From: Actinomycetospora sp. NBRC 106378 | Lineage (GTDB): Bacteria; Actinomycetota; Actinomycetes; Mycobacteriales; Pseudonocardiaceae | Direction of reading: 5' to 3' | Length of the DNA stretch: 64,000 bases | Assembly (NCBI RefSeq): GCF_030269685.1 | Contig: NZ_BSTT01000005.1 | Span: forward strand, 310,001-374,000 | Shown here: positions 26,914 through 36,101 of the stretch, one piece after another | Position numbering within the stretch: position 1 is the first letter of the stretch | How the letters are laid out: every line of letters begins with the position of its first letter | The notes under the pieces: generated by a model | The model's input: only the letters and a program-made list of their open reading frames with translations | Databases searched by the model: none | Told to the model about the DNA's origin: nothing | Position numbers and translations under genes: made by a program

Positions 26914-26975
26914 CCGCGAGTGTCACGTGAGGCAGCTCCCGGGCGCGTGGGACCTGCCTGGTGCGCACCTCGCGG
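26914..26975. repeat. Hairpin repeat, copy 2
   Basis: The left arm starts CCGCGAGTGTCACGTGAGGC and the right arm, read as its complement, starts CCGCGAGGTGCGCACCAGGC: the arms are imperfect inverted repeats of 22 nt around TCCCGGGCGCGTGGGAC. Copy 3 at 27082 is nearly identical. Not the same family as the 45-bp repeat. Confidence 0.7.
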
Positions 26976-26978
26976 TGG

Positions 26979-27065
26979 CTCGCCCCACCCGCCCCCACCG
27001 GCCGCCCCACTCGCCCCCACCAGCCGCCCCACTCGCCCCCACCAGCCGCCCCATTCGCCCCCACC
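26979..27065 (+). repeat. 22-nt tandem repeat (about four units)
   Basis: Units of GCCGCCCCACTCGCCCCCAC plus CA repeat from 27001, with a first variant unit from about 26979 and a last variant unit (CATTCG) to 27065. It lies between hairpin copies 2 and 3. Spacing has no unique spacers, so it is not CRISPR. Confidence 0.7.
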
Positions 27066-27081
27066 CCGCGCCGTGAGGCGG

Positions 27082-27143
27082 CCGCGAGTGTCACGTGAGG
27101 CAGCTCCCGGGCGCGTGAGACCTGCCTGGTGCGCAGCTCGCGG
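27082..27143. repeat. Hairpin repeat, copy 3
   Basis: Nearly identical to copy 2 over 62 nt, differing at a few positions in the loop and right arm (GCGCAGCTCGCGG in place of GCGCACCTCGCGG). Confidence 0.7.
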
Positions 27144-27413
27144 CGAGCCCAGGGCAGGGCGTCCCACCGGCCACCCCACCCGGCCCCACCGGTTCCCCCA
27201 CCGCTCCCCACCGGAGCCCCCACCACGCCCCACCCGGCCCCCGAACAGGCCCGCAGCACCCCGGAACGACCTCCGCAGGCGTGTCACTGCCTGCTCCGAC
27301 CAGGTGGATCAGGGATCGTCGGGCTACGCCCCCCACTCGCCCCCCACCGTCCCCCACCGGCACTGACCTGGGCGAACTCCCTCGATCGGGGTGCACACGC
27401 CGCCCCGGCGAGG

Positions 27414-27441
27414 TTGAGAGTGGAGCGTCGTGGGGTATTGT
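27414..27441 (+). promoter_or_regulatory. mraZ promoter
   Basis: TTGAGA (27414-27419), a 16-nt spacer and TATTGT (27436-27441) make the best sigma-A type promoter in the window. The transcript start would be near 27448, inside the MraZ box array, giving about 38 nt of leader before the GTG of mraZ. This is presumably the main promoter for the dcw cluster's first genes. Confidence 0.7.
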
Positions 27442-27455
27442 GGTGAGCAGTGGGG
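27431..27455 (+). promoter_or_regulatory. MraZ binding boxes
   Basis: TGGGG (27431), TGGTG (27441) and TGGGG (27451) repeat every 10 nt with 5-nt spacers. This is the TGGGN-N5 direct repeat bound by the MraZ ring. The array overlaps the -10 box and transcript start, so MraZ should repress its own operon. Confidence 0.82.
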
Positions 27456-27485
27456 CGGCAGGGGCTCCATCGGGGAGGTGGGGCC

Positions 27486-27917
27486 GTGTTCCTCGGCACC
27501 CACACCCCGCGGTTGGACGACAAGGGCAGGTTGACCCTGCCCGCCAAGTTCCGGGACGAGCTCGCAGGGGGGCTGATGATCACGAAGGGGCAGGACCACT
27601 GCCTGTACGTGTTCCCCCGCGACGAGTTCGAGCAGATGGCCCGGAAGGTCGCCGAGGCTCCGTTCACCGACGAGCGGGTGCGCGCCTACCAGCGCTACCT
27701 CTTCGCCGGCACCGACGAGCAGCGGCCGGACTCGCAGGGGCGCATCCCCATCAACGCCGAGCTGCGGCGCTTCGCCGGGCTCGACCGGGAGTGCACCGTG
27801 ATCGGGGCGGTCAGCCGCCTCGAGATCTGGGACTCGGCGAGGTGGCAGGCCTACCAGGACGCCCACGAGGACAGCTACGCGCAGGCCCAGCAGGAGGTTC
27901 TCCCCGGGGTCTTCTGA
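27486..27917 (+). CDS. mraZ: Transcriptional regulator MraZ
   Basis: A 143-residue AbrB-like DNA-binding protein forming a ring. Two SpoVT/AbrB repeats are visible: [24 protein letters not shown] (2-25), and [22 protein letters not shown] (79-100). It represses the division and cell-wall operon, including itself, by binding TGGGN repeats, and such boxes lie just upstream. Start is GTG after GGGGAGGTGGGGCC; homologues open at FLGTH. Rv2166c is the counterpart. Confidence 0.95.
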   Translation: MFLGTHTPRLDDKGRLTLPAKFRDELAGGLMITKGQDHCLYVFPRDEFEQMARKVAEAPFTDERVRAYQRYLFAGTDEQRPDSQGRIPINAELRRFAGLDRECTVIGAVSRLEIWDSARWQAYQDAHEDSYAQAQQEVLPGVF

Positions 27918-28138
27918 CGGAGACCCCACCGATCGACCCGCCCAGGCGCGGGGGTTCGGGTGCCGTGAGGCCCCGACCCGCAGGGTGACGGCCCTGGCGC
28001 ACCTTCCCCGGTGCCAGGTCCGCCCGCCCTGCGGGCCGGGACGTGACGGCATCCGCGCCCCGACCGGGCGCGGACCGGCGTCCCCGCCGGTCCGCACGCA
28101 CCAGACGAGCGCCCGAGTGGACACGGTGGAGGCGGAGG

Positions 28139-29146
28139 ATGGACCCGACCGGGCCCTCGGACGACGACGCCCTGCGATTCACCCACATGCGCCCCACGGG
28201 TGACCGGCACGTGCCGGTCCTGCTGGAGCGGTGCCTGGAACTGCTCGCCCCGGCGCTCGACGCGCCGGACGCCGTGGTCGTCGACGGGACCCTGGGACTC
28301 GGGGGACACGCGGAAGCCCTCCTGACCCGCCATCCGGCACTGACCCTCGTCGGGCTCGACCGCGACCCCGAGGCGCTCCGGCTCGCGGGGGAGCGGCTCG
28401 CGCCCCACGCCGACCGCATACACCTCGTGCACGCCGTCTTCGACGAGATCGCCGAGGTCCTCGACCGGCTCGGCCTCGGGCCGGTGCAGGGCGTCCTGTT
28501 CGACCTCGGGGTGTCCTCGTTGCAGCTCGACGAGGACGAGCGCGGCTTCTCCTACTCCCGCGAGGCACCGCTGGACATGCGCATGGACCCGACGACGGGT
28601 CCGAGCGCGGCGGACGTCCTCAACACCTACGCGCCCGGCGAGCTGGTGCGCGTCCTCCGAGACTACGGGGAGGAACGAGCGGCCCGGCGCATCGTCGAGG
28701 CCGTCGTCCGTGCCCGGCGACGGGCTCCGCTGACGACCAGCGCGGAGCTCGTCGCCCTCCTCGAGCAGGCGATCCCCGCCGCGAGCCGGCGCACCGGCGG
28801 CCACCCGGCCAAGCGCACGTTCCAGGCGCTGCGCGTGGAGGTCAACGGCGAGCTCGACGCGATCGCCGGCGCGATCCCCGCCGCCGTCGACGCGCTCGCG
28901 CTGCACGGCCGGCTCGTCGTCATGAGCTACCAGTCGCTGGAGGACCGCATCGTCAAGCGGGTCCTCACCCAGCGGTCCCAGGTCACCGCGCCGCCGGACA
29001 TGCCGGTGCTGCGCGAGGAGGACCAACCCGAACTCGCGCTGCTCACCCGTGGCGCGGAGAAGGCCGACGAGGCCGAGGTCGCCGCCAATCCGCGGGCGGC
29101 ATCGGTGCGGCTGCGAGCCGCGGAACGCGTCCGGGAGGCAGCATGA
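28139..29146 (+). CDS. rsmH: 16S rRNA (cytosine(1402)-N4)-methyltransferase
   Basis: A 335-residue SAM-dependent enzyme that methylates N4 of C1402 in the ribosomal P site. [13 protein letters not shown] near residue 22, [16 protein letters not shown] near 49 (motif I), [11 protein letters not shown] near 74, [19 protein letters not shown] near 120, and [14 protein letters not shown] near 222 are RsmH blocks. It is also called MraW and is the second dcw gene. ATG 28139 follows GGAGGCGGAGG; ATG 28187 would cut the N-terminus. A 221-nt gap from mraZ holds no other gene. Confidence 0.93.
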   Translation: MDPTGPSDDDALRFTHMRPTGDRHVPVLLERCLELLAPALDAPDAVVVDGTLGLGGHAEALLTRHPALTLVGLDRDPEALRLAGERLAPHADRIHLVHAVFDEIAEVLDRLGLGPVQGVLFDLGVSSLQLDEDERGFSYSREAPLDMRMDPTTGPSAADVLNTYAPGELVRVLRDYGEERAARRIVEAVVRARRRAPLTTSAELVALLEQAIPAASRRTGGHPAKRTFQALRVEVNGELDAIAGAIPAAVDALALHGRLVVMSYQSLEDRIVKRVLTQRSQVTAPPDMPVLREEDQPELALLTRGAEKADEAEVAANPRAASVRLRAAERVREAA

Positions 29147-29922
29147 GCGCGGGAACGATGACGCAGCGCACGACGACGGGTCGCAGCGCGACGACGCCGC
29201 GCGCGGGGCGGGCGGCGACGACGCCGGCCCCCACGGCGGCTCCCACGGCGGAGCCGACCACCGGCACGACGACCGGCACCACCGGCACGACGCGGGCCGG
29301 CGCCCGGGCACGCGCCACCTCGCGCCGCGCCCCGGCGCCGGGTACGAAGCGCACCCGCGCGGCGAGCACCGCGGCCGCGGCCGGGACGGCCGGTGGCACC
29401 GCGCCGTTCGTGCTCCTGATCATGGTGCTGTTGACGTCGGGTCTGGTCGCCACGCTGTGGCTCTCCACGGCCGCCGCCGCCGACTCCTACCGTCTCGACG
29501 ACGCACGGCAGGCCACCCGCGACCGGTCCGAGGAGGTCGAGCGGCTCCACCGCGACGTCGCGGCGATGCAGGCCGCCCCCGCCCTCGCCGCGACCGCCGA
29601 GCGCATCGGCATGGTCCCGGCGGGCACGCCCGCGGTGATCCTCGTGCACCCCGACGGCACCAGCCAGGTCGTCGGCACCCCGCAGAAGGCCCGCGCTGCG
29701 GCGCCGCCGCCGGCGCCCGCCCCGCCGGCCCCACCTGCCGTCGCGAACCCGGCGAATCCCGTCGCGCCGGCCGCCCCCGCCGCACCGGGCGCCACGACCC
29801 CGCAGGACGCCCGGTCGCAGGCGGACCCGGAGGCCCTGGCCTCCGACCCGGCCACCGGCGTCCAGTCCTCGGCCGGCGGCGCTCCGGCCCCCGCGCCCGC
29901 CGGCACCCCGGGCGGCCGCTGA
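29143..29922 (+). CDS. ftsL: FtsL-like divisome protein, Pro/Ala-rich tail
   Basis: A 259-residue protein in the ftsL place between rsmH and ftsI. A Thr/Ala/Arg-rich cytosolic region (1-85) leads to one membrane helix, about 86-108 ([20 protein letters not shown]). A short coiled coil follows, [26 protein letters not shown], and then [21 protein letters not shown], a typical FtsL end. The remaining 80 residues are Pro/Ala-rich and periplasmic-side. FtsL pairs with FtsB and FtsQ to activate septal synthesis. ATGA overlap with rsmH. Rv2164c is the counterpart. Confidence 0.85.
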   Translation: MSAGTMTQRTTTGRSATTPRAGRAATTPAPTAAPTAEPTTGTTTGTTGTTRAGARARATSRRAPAPGTKRTRAASTAAAAGTAGGTAPFVLLIMVLLTSGLVATLWLSTAAAADSYRLDDARQATRDRSEEVERLHRDVAAMQAAPALAATAERIGMVPAGTPAVILVHPDGTSQVVGTPQKARAAAPPPAPAPPAPPAVANPANPVAPAAPAAPGATTPQDARSQADPEALASDPATGVQSSAGGAPAPAPAGTPGGR

Positions 29923-31832
29923 TGGCGCGCCCGCCCGCGACGCTCACGCGGCCCCCGTCACGCCTCCCGAGCCCGCGGGGGCGCGACGACCGCCCGCTCC
30001 CGCCCCGCCGTCCCGCGCCGCCGCCGCGCAGCGGCCCGCCCCGCCGAGCCCGCGCGCCCCGCCCGCCGGACCCCCGCCGTCGGCTGCGGGTCGGCCGGCT
30101 GCTGCTCGTCGTGCTCCTCGTGATCGCCGCGGGCAAGCTCGTCGAGGTCCAGGCCATCAGCGCCGGCGACCTGGCCGCCGACGCCGCGAAGCAGCGGATG
30201 ACGCGCCTCGTCGTCCCCGCCGAGCGCGGAGCCATCCTCGACCGCGACGGCACGCCGCTCGCGTTCTCGGTGGAGGCCAAGGCCCTCGTCGCGAACCCCC
30301 GCCGGATCGCCGCCGACTGGTCGACGCCCGAGATCCGCAACACCCCCGGCGCGCCGACGCCCGAGCAGCGCAAGGCGGCGATCGCCCAGGGGATGGGCGC
30401 GATCCTGCACACCGACCCGGCGCCGTTCTACGCGGCGCTCATGAGCGACCGCAGCTACGTCGTGCTCGCCCCGCTGGTCGACCCGACCGCGGCCCGCACG
30501 ATCCGGGAGCAGTTCCCGGAGATCGCGCAGGAGGACCGCGAGTCGCGGCAGTACCCGGCCGGCGACGTCGGCGGGTCGGTCGTGGGCAGCGCGTCCTGGT
30601 CGATGGACAAGGGCCGCATCAACGGCAACGTCGGGCTGGAGAGCGCCGAGGACAAGGTGCTGGCCGGTCAGGACGGCTTCCGCATCGTCGACACCGCCGA
30701 GGGCAGCGACGCCGTGATCCCGGGGTCGACCCGCGCCGAGCAGCCCGCGCAGGCGGGCACCGAAGTCGTCCTCACCCTCGACGCCGACCTGCAGTACACC
30801 GTGCAGCAGAAGCTCTCCGCGTACGTCGCGCGGACGGGGGCGAAGGACGGCAGCGCCGTCGTGCTCGACGCGCAGACCGGGCAGGTGCTCTCCCTGGCCA
30901 ACGCCGGGGCGGGCGGTGCCCCGGTCTCCGGGGACCCGGCCGTGACGACGCCGTTCGAGCCCGGCTCGGTCAACAAGGCGGTCACCTTCTCCGCGGCGCT
31001 GGAGGCCGGGCTCATCAGGCCCGAGGACGTCATCACCGTGCCCGGCAACATCAAGGTCGCCGACCGCACGATCAACGACGCGTGGTCGCACGGCCCGGTG
31101 CCGATGACGATGAACGGGATCCTCGGCAAGTCCTCCAACGTGGGCACGCTGATGACCGCGCAGCGGGTCGGTCCGGACCGGTTCGCCGACATGCTGGGCA
31201 AGCTCGGGATCGGCACGAAGACCGGCGTCGAGCTGCCCGGGGAGAGCGGCGGCTCGGTGCCGCCGCGGGACGACTGGTCGGGCTCGACCTTCGGCAACCT
31301 GCCGATCGGTCAGGGCCTGTCGATGACGACCCTGCAGATGGCGAGCATGTACCAGGCCATCGCCAACGACGGGGTCCGCGTCCCGCCGCGGGTCATCTCG
31401 GCGACCGTCGCACCGGACGGCGTGCGGACGCCGACCCCGGCCCCCGAGCCCGTCCGCGCGATGTCCCCGCAGACCGCGGAGACGATGCGGCAGATGCTGC
31501 AGTCGGTGACCCAGTCCGGGAAGAGCCCGAACGAGGGCACCGGCGCCAAGGCGGCGATGGACGGCTACCCGGTGGCGGGCAAGACCGGGACCGCCCAGCA
31601 GGTGGACCCGACGTGCGGCTGCTACGCGAAGTCGACTTACTGGATCACCTTCGCGGGCATGTTCCCGGCCGACCACCCGCGCTACGTCGTCGCGCTCATG
31701 CTCGACGCCCCGCCCGGGGGCGACTCGGCGGCGCCGCTGTTCCACGACATCGGCTCCTACCTCGCCGCGCACGGGAACGTGCCCGTCTCGACCGCCCCGC
31801 CGCGTCAGGTGCCGCTGCAGCTCACGCCGTGA
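29922..31832 (+). CDS. ftsI: Septal peptidoglycan transpeptidase (PBP3, class B)
   Basis: A 636-residue class B penicillin-binding protein. The cytosolic start is Pro/Arg-rich; a membrane helix is near residues 57-75. The N-terminal dimerisation domain includes RGAILDRDGTPLAFS near 105. Transpeptidase motifs: the SxxK serine in PGSVNKAV near 347, SSN near 402, and KTGTAQ near 552. The substrate is lipid II stem peptides at the septum, with FtsW as glycosyltransferase partner. TGATG overlap with ftsL. Called pbpB in mycobacteria (Rv2163c). Its last 11 nt overlap a convergent GNAT gene. Confidence 0.94.
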   Translation: MARPPATLTRPPSRLPSPRGRDDRPLPPRRPAPPPRSGPPRRARAPRPPDPRRRLRVGRLLLVVLLVIAAGKLVEVQAISAGDLAADAAKQRMTRLVVPAERGAILDRDGTPLAFSVEAKALVANPRRIAADWSTPEIRNTPGAPTPEQRKAAIAQGMGAILHTDPAPFYAALMSDRSYVVLAPLVDPTAARTIREQFPEIAQEDRESRQYPAGDVGGSVVGSASWSMDKGRINGNVGLESAEDKVLAGQDGFRIVDTAEGSDAVIPGSTRAEQPAQAGTEVVLTLDADLQYTVQQKLSAYVARTGAKDGSAVVLDAQTGQVLSLANAGAGGAPVSGDPAVTTPFEPGSVNKAVTFSAALEAGLIRPEDVITVPGNIKVADRTINDAWSHGPVPMTMNGILGKSSNVGTLMTAQRVGPDRFADMLGKLGIGTKTGVELPGESGGSVPPRDDWSGSTFGNLPIGQGLSMTTLQMASMYQAIANDGVRVPPRVISATVAPDGVRTPTPAPEPVRAMSPQTAETMRQMLQSVTQSGKSPNEGTGAKAAMDGYPVAGKTGTAQQVDPTCGCYAKSTYWITFAGMFPADHPRYVVALMLDAPPGGDSAAPLFHDIGSYLAAHGNVPVSTAPPRQVPLQLTP

Positions 31833-32295
31833 GGTCGAGCGCGTAGTCCTGGCCGAGGAGCGGCACGCCGAACTCGTCGTGCTGCTCCTCGGCCGTGAGC
31901 ACGAACCCCTCGGTGAGGTAGACGGACCGCGCGGCGGCCAGCGGCGCGTTGGTCCACAGCACGAGCCGGGCGAACCCGGCGCCGCGGGCGTGCCCGATGC
32001 AGCGGCGCACCAGCGCCCGGCCCACGCCGAGCCCGCGGGCGGCCGGGTCGAGCAGGAGCAGCCGCAGCCGCGCGGTCGTCGCGTCCTCGCGCACGCAGAA
32101 CACGCACCCCACCCGGCGGTCGTCGAGCTCGGCGATCCAGGCCCGGTCGGTGTCCGGGTCGTGGTCGGCCACGATGCGCGCGGTCACGCGCTCGACGGCC
32201 CAGCCGTACTCCGCCGCGTAGAGCTCGCCGTGCGCCATCACGACCCACCCCAGGTCTCCTGGATGGTCGGCCGTCCGGATCGTGACCTCGCCCAT
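31822..32295 (-). CDS. GNAT family N-acetyltransferase
   Basis: A 157-residue acetyl-CoA-dependent acetyltransferase. VGCVFCVREDATTARLRLLLLDPAARGLGVGRALVRRCIGHARG at about 70-115 is the core with the acetyl-CoA loop (LGVGRAL), and LWTNAPLAAARSVYLTEGFVLTAEE follows. It is divergent from a TetR regulator with a palindromic operator between, so it is probably repressed by it. GGGAGG sits upstream of ATG 32295. It ends 11 nt into the convergent ftsI tail. Substrate unknown. The minus-strand pair breaks the dcw cluster here. Confidence 0.82.
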   Translation of the reverse strand: MGEVTIRTADHPGDLGWVVMAHGELYAAEYGWAVERVTARIVADHDPDTDRAWIAELDDRRVGCVFCVREDATTARLRLLLLDPAARGLGVGRALVRRCIGHARGAGFARLVLWTNAPLAAARSVYLTEGFVLTAEEQHDEFGVPLLGQDYALDLTA

Positions 32296-32311
32296 GACTG
32301 CCACCCTCCCG

Positions 32312-32331
32312 ACTGAAACAAGTGTTTCAGT
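32312..32331. promoter_or_regulatory. Perfect 20-bp palindrome, probable TetR operator
   Basis: ACTGAAACA-AG-TGTTTCAGT has perfect 9-bp arms. It lies in the 53-nt gap between the divergent GNAT and TetR genes, 17 nt from each start region, where one dimer could control both promoters. Confidence 0.78.
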
Positions 32332-32348
32332 GAAGCACACTGGGCGCC

Positions 32349-33002
32349 GTGACGGCGACCGACGACTCCTCGAGGGCGACCGACGCGGCGACCGACGGCG
32401 AGGGGTCCGCGCGGCGCCGCGAACTCCTCGACGCGACCTACGGCTGGGTCCTCGAGCACGGCTGGGCCGGCATGTCGTTGCGTCCCCTCGCCGAGGCGGT
32501 GGGATCGAGCCCGCGGGTCCTGCTCTATCTCTTCGGCAGCAAGGACGGGCTCGTGCGCGCGCTGCTCGGCCGGTCGCGGACCGACCAGCTGCGGGTCCTG
32601 GACGCCCTGCCCGACGACGCCGGGCTCGCGCAGGTGGGTCGAGTGCTCTGGGACTGGCTCGCCGCGGCGGAGCATCGCCCGCTGCTGCGGCTCTGGCTCG
32701 AGGCGTACAGCCGGTCGCTGGGGGAGGAACCGGACGCCGACCGGGACAGCCCGTGGGCCGGTTTCGCCCGCGACACGGTGAGCGACTGGGACCTGCTGCT
32801 CGCCGCCCACCAGCCCTCCGCGCGGGTGTCGACGCCCGACGGGACCGCCGAGCGTGCCCTGCTGCTGGCGGTGCTGCGCGGGGCCCTGCTCGACCTGCTC
32901 GCGACCGGGGACGCCGCCCGGACCGGGGCCGCCGTCGCGGCTCACCTGCAGGGTCTCGACGAGGCGTCGGGCGCGGAGGATCCGGCCGTCCGGACCGCCT
33001 GA
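32349..33002 (+). CDS. TetR-family transcriptional regulator
   Basis: A 217-residue repressor. The HTH is in RRRELLDATYGWVLEHGWAGMSLRPLAEAVGSSPRVLLYLFGSKDGLVRALLG, residues about 22-75. The Leu-rich C-terminal domain (85-205) should bind a small hydrophobic ligand. GTG start 17 nt after the palindromic operator, which it probably binds. The likely targets are itself and the divergent acetyltransferase. No neighbour indicates the ligand. Confidence 0.87.
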   Translation: MTATDDSSRATDAATDGEGSARRRELLDATYGWVLEHGWAGMSLRPLAEAVGSSPRVLLYLFGSKDGLVRALLGRSRTDQLRVLDALPDDAGLAQVGRVLWDWLAAAEHRPLLRLWLEAYSRSLGEEPDADRDSPWAGFARDTVSDWDLLLAAHQPSARVSTPDGTAERALLLAVLRGALLDLLATGDAARTGAAVAAHLQGLDEASGAEDPAVRTA

Positions 33003-33053
33003 GCGCGGCCCCGCGCGGGGGAGGGCGCAGGCGGACCCGATCGGGACGGTGAG

Positions 33054-33059
33054 TAGCCT
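33054..33059 (+). promoter_or_regulatory. -10 element of probable leaderless murE transcript
   Basis: TAGCCT is followed after 7 nt by the GTG at 33067 with no ribosome binding site between. The murE-to-ftsQ run may therefore start from its own leaderless promoter, since the inserted GNAT/TetR pair interrupts read-through from ftsI. Confidence 0.45.
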
Positions 33060-33066
33060 TCCGCCC

Positions 33067-34680
33067 GTGCCGCCCGCACCGAGCCGGACCGCCGTGGAGC
33101 CCTCCGGGGGCCCCTCGGGAACCTCGTCGAGCGCGCTGCCCGGCGGCCACGACGCGACCGCCGAGGAGGGCGCGATCCGGCCCGCCACCGTGGTCCCGAC
33201 GACCCTCGGGTCGCTGGCCGCGCGTATCGCGGACGCGACCGGCACGGCCCCCGAGCTGCAGGGTGCCGACGTCACGACGACGGGTGCCACGCTGCGCGCC
33301 CACGAGGCCCGGCCCGGTGACCTGTTCGCCGCCCTGCCCGGGGCGCGCGCGCACGGCGCCGACTTCGCCGACCAGGCCCTCGCCGGGGGCGCCGTCGCGG
33401 TACTCACCGACCCCGACGGGGCGACCCGACCCGTCGTCCGGACCTTGCCGACGCTGGTACACCCGGAGCCGCGCGAGGCCCTCGGGCCCGCGTGCTCGCG
33501 GCTCTACGGCGACCCGTCGTCGCACCTGGCGCTGCTCGGCGTGACGGGGACGAGCGGCAAGACGACCACGGTCTACCTGCTCGAGGCGGCCCTCGCCGCC
33601 GCGGGGACGACCACCGGGCTGATCGGCACCGTCGAGACCCGCATGCACGGCCGCCGCGTGCCGAGCGCGTTCACCACGCCCGAGGCGCCGGACCTGCAGG
33701 CGCTGCTCGCCGCGATGCTCGAGCAGGGCGTGACGCACGCGGCGATGGAGGTCTCCAGCCACGCGCTCGCGCAGGGCCGGGTCGGAGGTACGCGGTACGC
33801 CGTGGGTGCCTTCACCAACCTCTCCGCCGAGCACCTCGACTTCCACCCGACGATGGAGGACTACTTCGCCGCGAAGGCGCGCCTCTTCGACGGGCGGGCC
33901 GACCGGCACGTGGTCTGCGTCGACGACGCCTGGGGCGCCCGCCTGGCCGGCACGGTCGAGGCGACCACGGTGAGCACCACCGGGCCGGCGGACTGGACCG
34001 CCGCCGAGGTCGTCGCCCACCCCGACGGCTCGCAGTCCTTCCGCGTGCACGGCCCCGACGGCCTGGCGCTGCCGGTGACGCTGCGGCTGCCGGGCGCGTT
34101 CAACGTCGCCAACGCCCTGGTCGCCCTCGCGTGCGGCCACGCCGTGGGGCTGGACCCGGAGCGGCTCGCCGCCGGGCTCGCCACGGTCACCGTCCCCGGC
34201 CGGATGCAGCGCGTCGAGGCCGGGCAGCCGTACCTGGCCGTCGTCGACTACGCCCACAAGCCCGCCGCGGTGGAGGCGCTGCTGCGCACGCTGCGGACCC
34301 AGACCGAGGGCCGGGTCCTGACGGTGCTCGGGTGCGGCGGTGACCGCGACCGCGAGAAGCGCCCCGTCATGGGAGCGCTCGCCGCGCAGCTCTCCGACCT
34401 GGTCTGGATCACCGACGACAACCCGCGCACCGAGGACCCGGCGGCCATCCGTGCCGCGATGCTGGACGGGGCGCAGGGTGCGGACGGGGCCCGTGCGATC
34501 GTGGCCGAGGAGGGTGACCGCCGCGCCGCGATCCGGGCGGCCGTGGCCGCCGCGTGTCCGGGCGACGTCGTCGTCGTCGCGGGCAAGGGCCACGAGCTCG
34601 GCCAGAAGGTCGGGGCGCAGACGCTGCCCTTCTCCGACGTGGACGAACTCACGACCGCCATCCAGGAGGATCCTGCGTGA
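33067..34680 (+). CDS. murE: UDP-N-acetylmuramoyl-tripeptide synthetase (meso-DAP-adding)
   Basis: A 537-residue Mur ligase adding meso-diaminopimelate to UDP-MurNAc-L-Ala-D-Glu with ATP. LGVTGTSGKTTTVYLL near residue 158 is the ATP loop, EVSSHALAQGR near 226, and TDDNPRTEDP near 450 with the DNPR motif, the meso-DAP binding signature. The first 50 residues are a poorly conserved leader. Start is GTG with a -10 just before; it ends at GTGA, the overlapping start of murF. Confidence 0.93.
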   Translation: MPPAPSRTAVEPSGGPSGTSSSALPGGHDATAEEGAIRPATVVPTTLGSLAARIADATGTAPELQGADVTTTGATLRAHEARPGDLFAALPGARAHGADFADQALAGGAVAVLTDPDGATRPVVRTLPTLVHPEPREALGPACSRLYGDPSSHLALLGVTGTSGKTTTVYLLEAALAAAGTTTGLIGTVETRMHGRRVPSAFTTPEAPDLQALLAAMLEQGVTHAAMEVSSHALAQGRVGGTRYAVGAFTNLSAEHLDFHPTMEDYFAAKARLFDGRADRHVVCVDDAWGARLAGTVEATTVSTTGPADWTAAEVVAHPDGSQSFRVHGPDGLALPVTLRLPGAFNVANALVALACGHAVGLDPERLAAGLATVTVPGRMQRVEAGQPYLAVVDYAHKPAAVEALLRTLRTQTEGRVLTVLGCGGDRDREKRPVMGALAAQLSDLVWITDDNPRTEDPAAIRAAMLDGAQGADGARAIVAEEGDRRAAIRAAVAAACPGDVVVVAGKGHELGQKVGAQTLPFSDVDELTTAIQEDPA

Positions 34681-36101
34681 TCGAGCTGACCCTCGCGGAG
34701 CTCGCCCGCCTCGTCGGCGGACGCCTGCACCGGGCGACCGGGGACGAGCGCATCACGGGCACGGTCGAGTTCGACAGCCGCGCGGTGACCCCCGGCGGGC
34801 TGTTCGTCGCGCTGCCGGGCGAGCGGGTCGACGGCCACGCCTTCGCGACGACGGCCGTCGCCGCCGGGGCGGCCGGCGTCCTCGCCGCCCGGGAGGTCGA
34901 CGCGCCGGCCGTGCTCGTCGAGCCGCTCGGCGCCGACGCGCACGTCCCCGACGCCGCCCACGACGCGGCGGGCGCCGCGGTGCTCGTCGCGCTGCAGACC
35001 CTGGCGCGGCACACGGTGGACTCCCTGCCCGACCTCGACGTGGTCGGCCTCACCGGCTCCTCGGGCAAGACCTCGACGAAGGACCTGGTCGCCGCCCTGC
35101 TCGAGCGGGACGGCACCACCGTCGCGCCCCCGGGCAGCTTCAACAACGAGCTGGGCCACCCCTGGACGGTGCTGCGCGCCGACACGTCGACGCGGCACCT
35201 GGTGCTCGAGCTGTCCGCCCGCGGCGTCGGCCACATCGCGGCCCTCTGCCGGGTCGCACCGCCGCGCATCGGCGCGGTGCTCAACGTCGGGTCGGCGCAC
35301 CTCGGGGAGTTCGGCTCCCGCGAGGCGATCGCGCAGGCGAAGGGTGAGCTGGTCGAGGCGCTGCCCGCGGACGGCGTGGCCGTGCTCGGCGCCGACGACC
35401 CGGTCGTCGCCGCGATGCGCCGCCGCACCGCCGCCCGCGTGGTGCACGCCGGGCGGGCGCCGGAGGCCGACGTGCGCGCGGTCGACGAGACCATCGACGA
35501 CGAGGGCCGTGCGCGGTTCCGGCTGGTCACCCCGGTCGGCGAGGCCGACGTCGCCCTCGGACTGCGCGGCGCGCACCAGGTCGACAACGCGCTCGTGGCC
35601 GCGGCGATCGCGCTGGAGGCGACGGGCCTCGACGTCGGGACGATCGCGTCCGCACTGGGGGCAGCCGTCCCGCGGAGCCGCTGGCGCATGGAGGTGGGGG
35701 AGCGGCCGGACGGGGTCCGGGTGCTCAACGACGCCTACAACGCCAACCCGGAGTCGATGCGGGCCGCGCTGGCCACGCTCGCGGCCATGGGAGGCCGCCA
35801 CACCGCCGTGCTGGGCGCGATGGCGGAGCTCGGGGACGACGCGGACGCTGCGCACGCCGAGCTGGGCCGCCTCGCGGCGAGCACCGGCCTGCACCGCCTC
35901 GTCGTCGTCGGCGAGGCGGCCCGCGGGGTCCACGAGGCCGCCCGCGCGGCAGGACTGGACTCCGACCTCGTGCCCGACGCCGCGAGTGCGGTCGAGGCGG
36001 TGCACGCCGAGCCCGGCGACGTCGTGCTGGTGAAGGCGAGCCGGTCGGCCGGGCTCGAGAGGGTCGCGAGCGCCCTGCTCGAGGCGGGGGCGCAGCGATG
36101 A
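34677..36101 (+). CDS. murF: UDP-MurNAc-tripeptide-D-alanyl-D-alanine ligase
   Basis: A 474-residue Mur ligase adding D-Ala-D-Ala to complete the pentapeptide. [18 protein letters not shown] near residue 37 opens the substrate domain, [14 protein letters not shown] near 124 is the ATP loop, and [14 protein letters not shown] near 343 is the MurF-type C-terminal motif. GTG start overlaps the murE stop by 4 nt; ATGA joins it to mraY. Rv2157c is the counterpart. Confidence 0.94.
   Translation: MIELTLAELARLVGGRLHRATGDERITGTVEFDSRAVTPGGLFVALPGERVDGHAFATTAVAAGAAGVLAAREVDAPAVLVEPLGADAHVPDAAHDAAGAAVLVALQTLARHTVDSLPDLDVVGLTGSSGKTSTKDLVAALLERDGTTVAPPGSFNNELGHPWTVLRADTSTRHLVLELSARGVGHIAALCRVAPPRIGAVLNVGSAHLGEFGSREAIAQAKGELVEALPADGVAVLGADDPVVAAMRRRTAARVVHAGRAPEADVRAVDETIDDEGRARFRLVTPVGEADVALGLRGAHQVDNALVAAAIALEATGLDVGTIASALGAAVPRSRWRMEVGERPDGVRVLNDAYNANPESMRAALATLAAMGGRHTAVLGAMAELGDDADAAHAELGRLAASTGLHRLVVVGEAARGVHEAARAAGLDSDLVPDAASAVEAVHAEPGDVVLVKASRSAGLERVASALLEAGAQR

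Larger units (their letters stand above)
26746..27413 (+). other. Repeat-rich, gene-free stretch upstream of mraZ
   Basis: About 670 nt with no convincing gene. It holds three copies of a hairpin repeat, a 22-nt tandem repeat of CCCCACC type, and more CCCCACC-rich sequence to 27360. Open frames here are Pro-rich and appear on both strands, as expected from repeats. The mraZ promoter begins at 27414. Confidence 0.6.

Noticed and set aside
26979-27065. CRISPR array
   Set aside because: The 22-nt units are in direct tandem with no unique spacers and no cas genes nearby.
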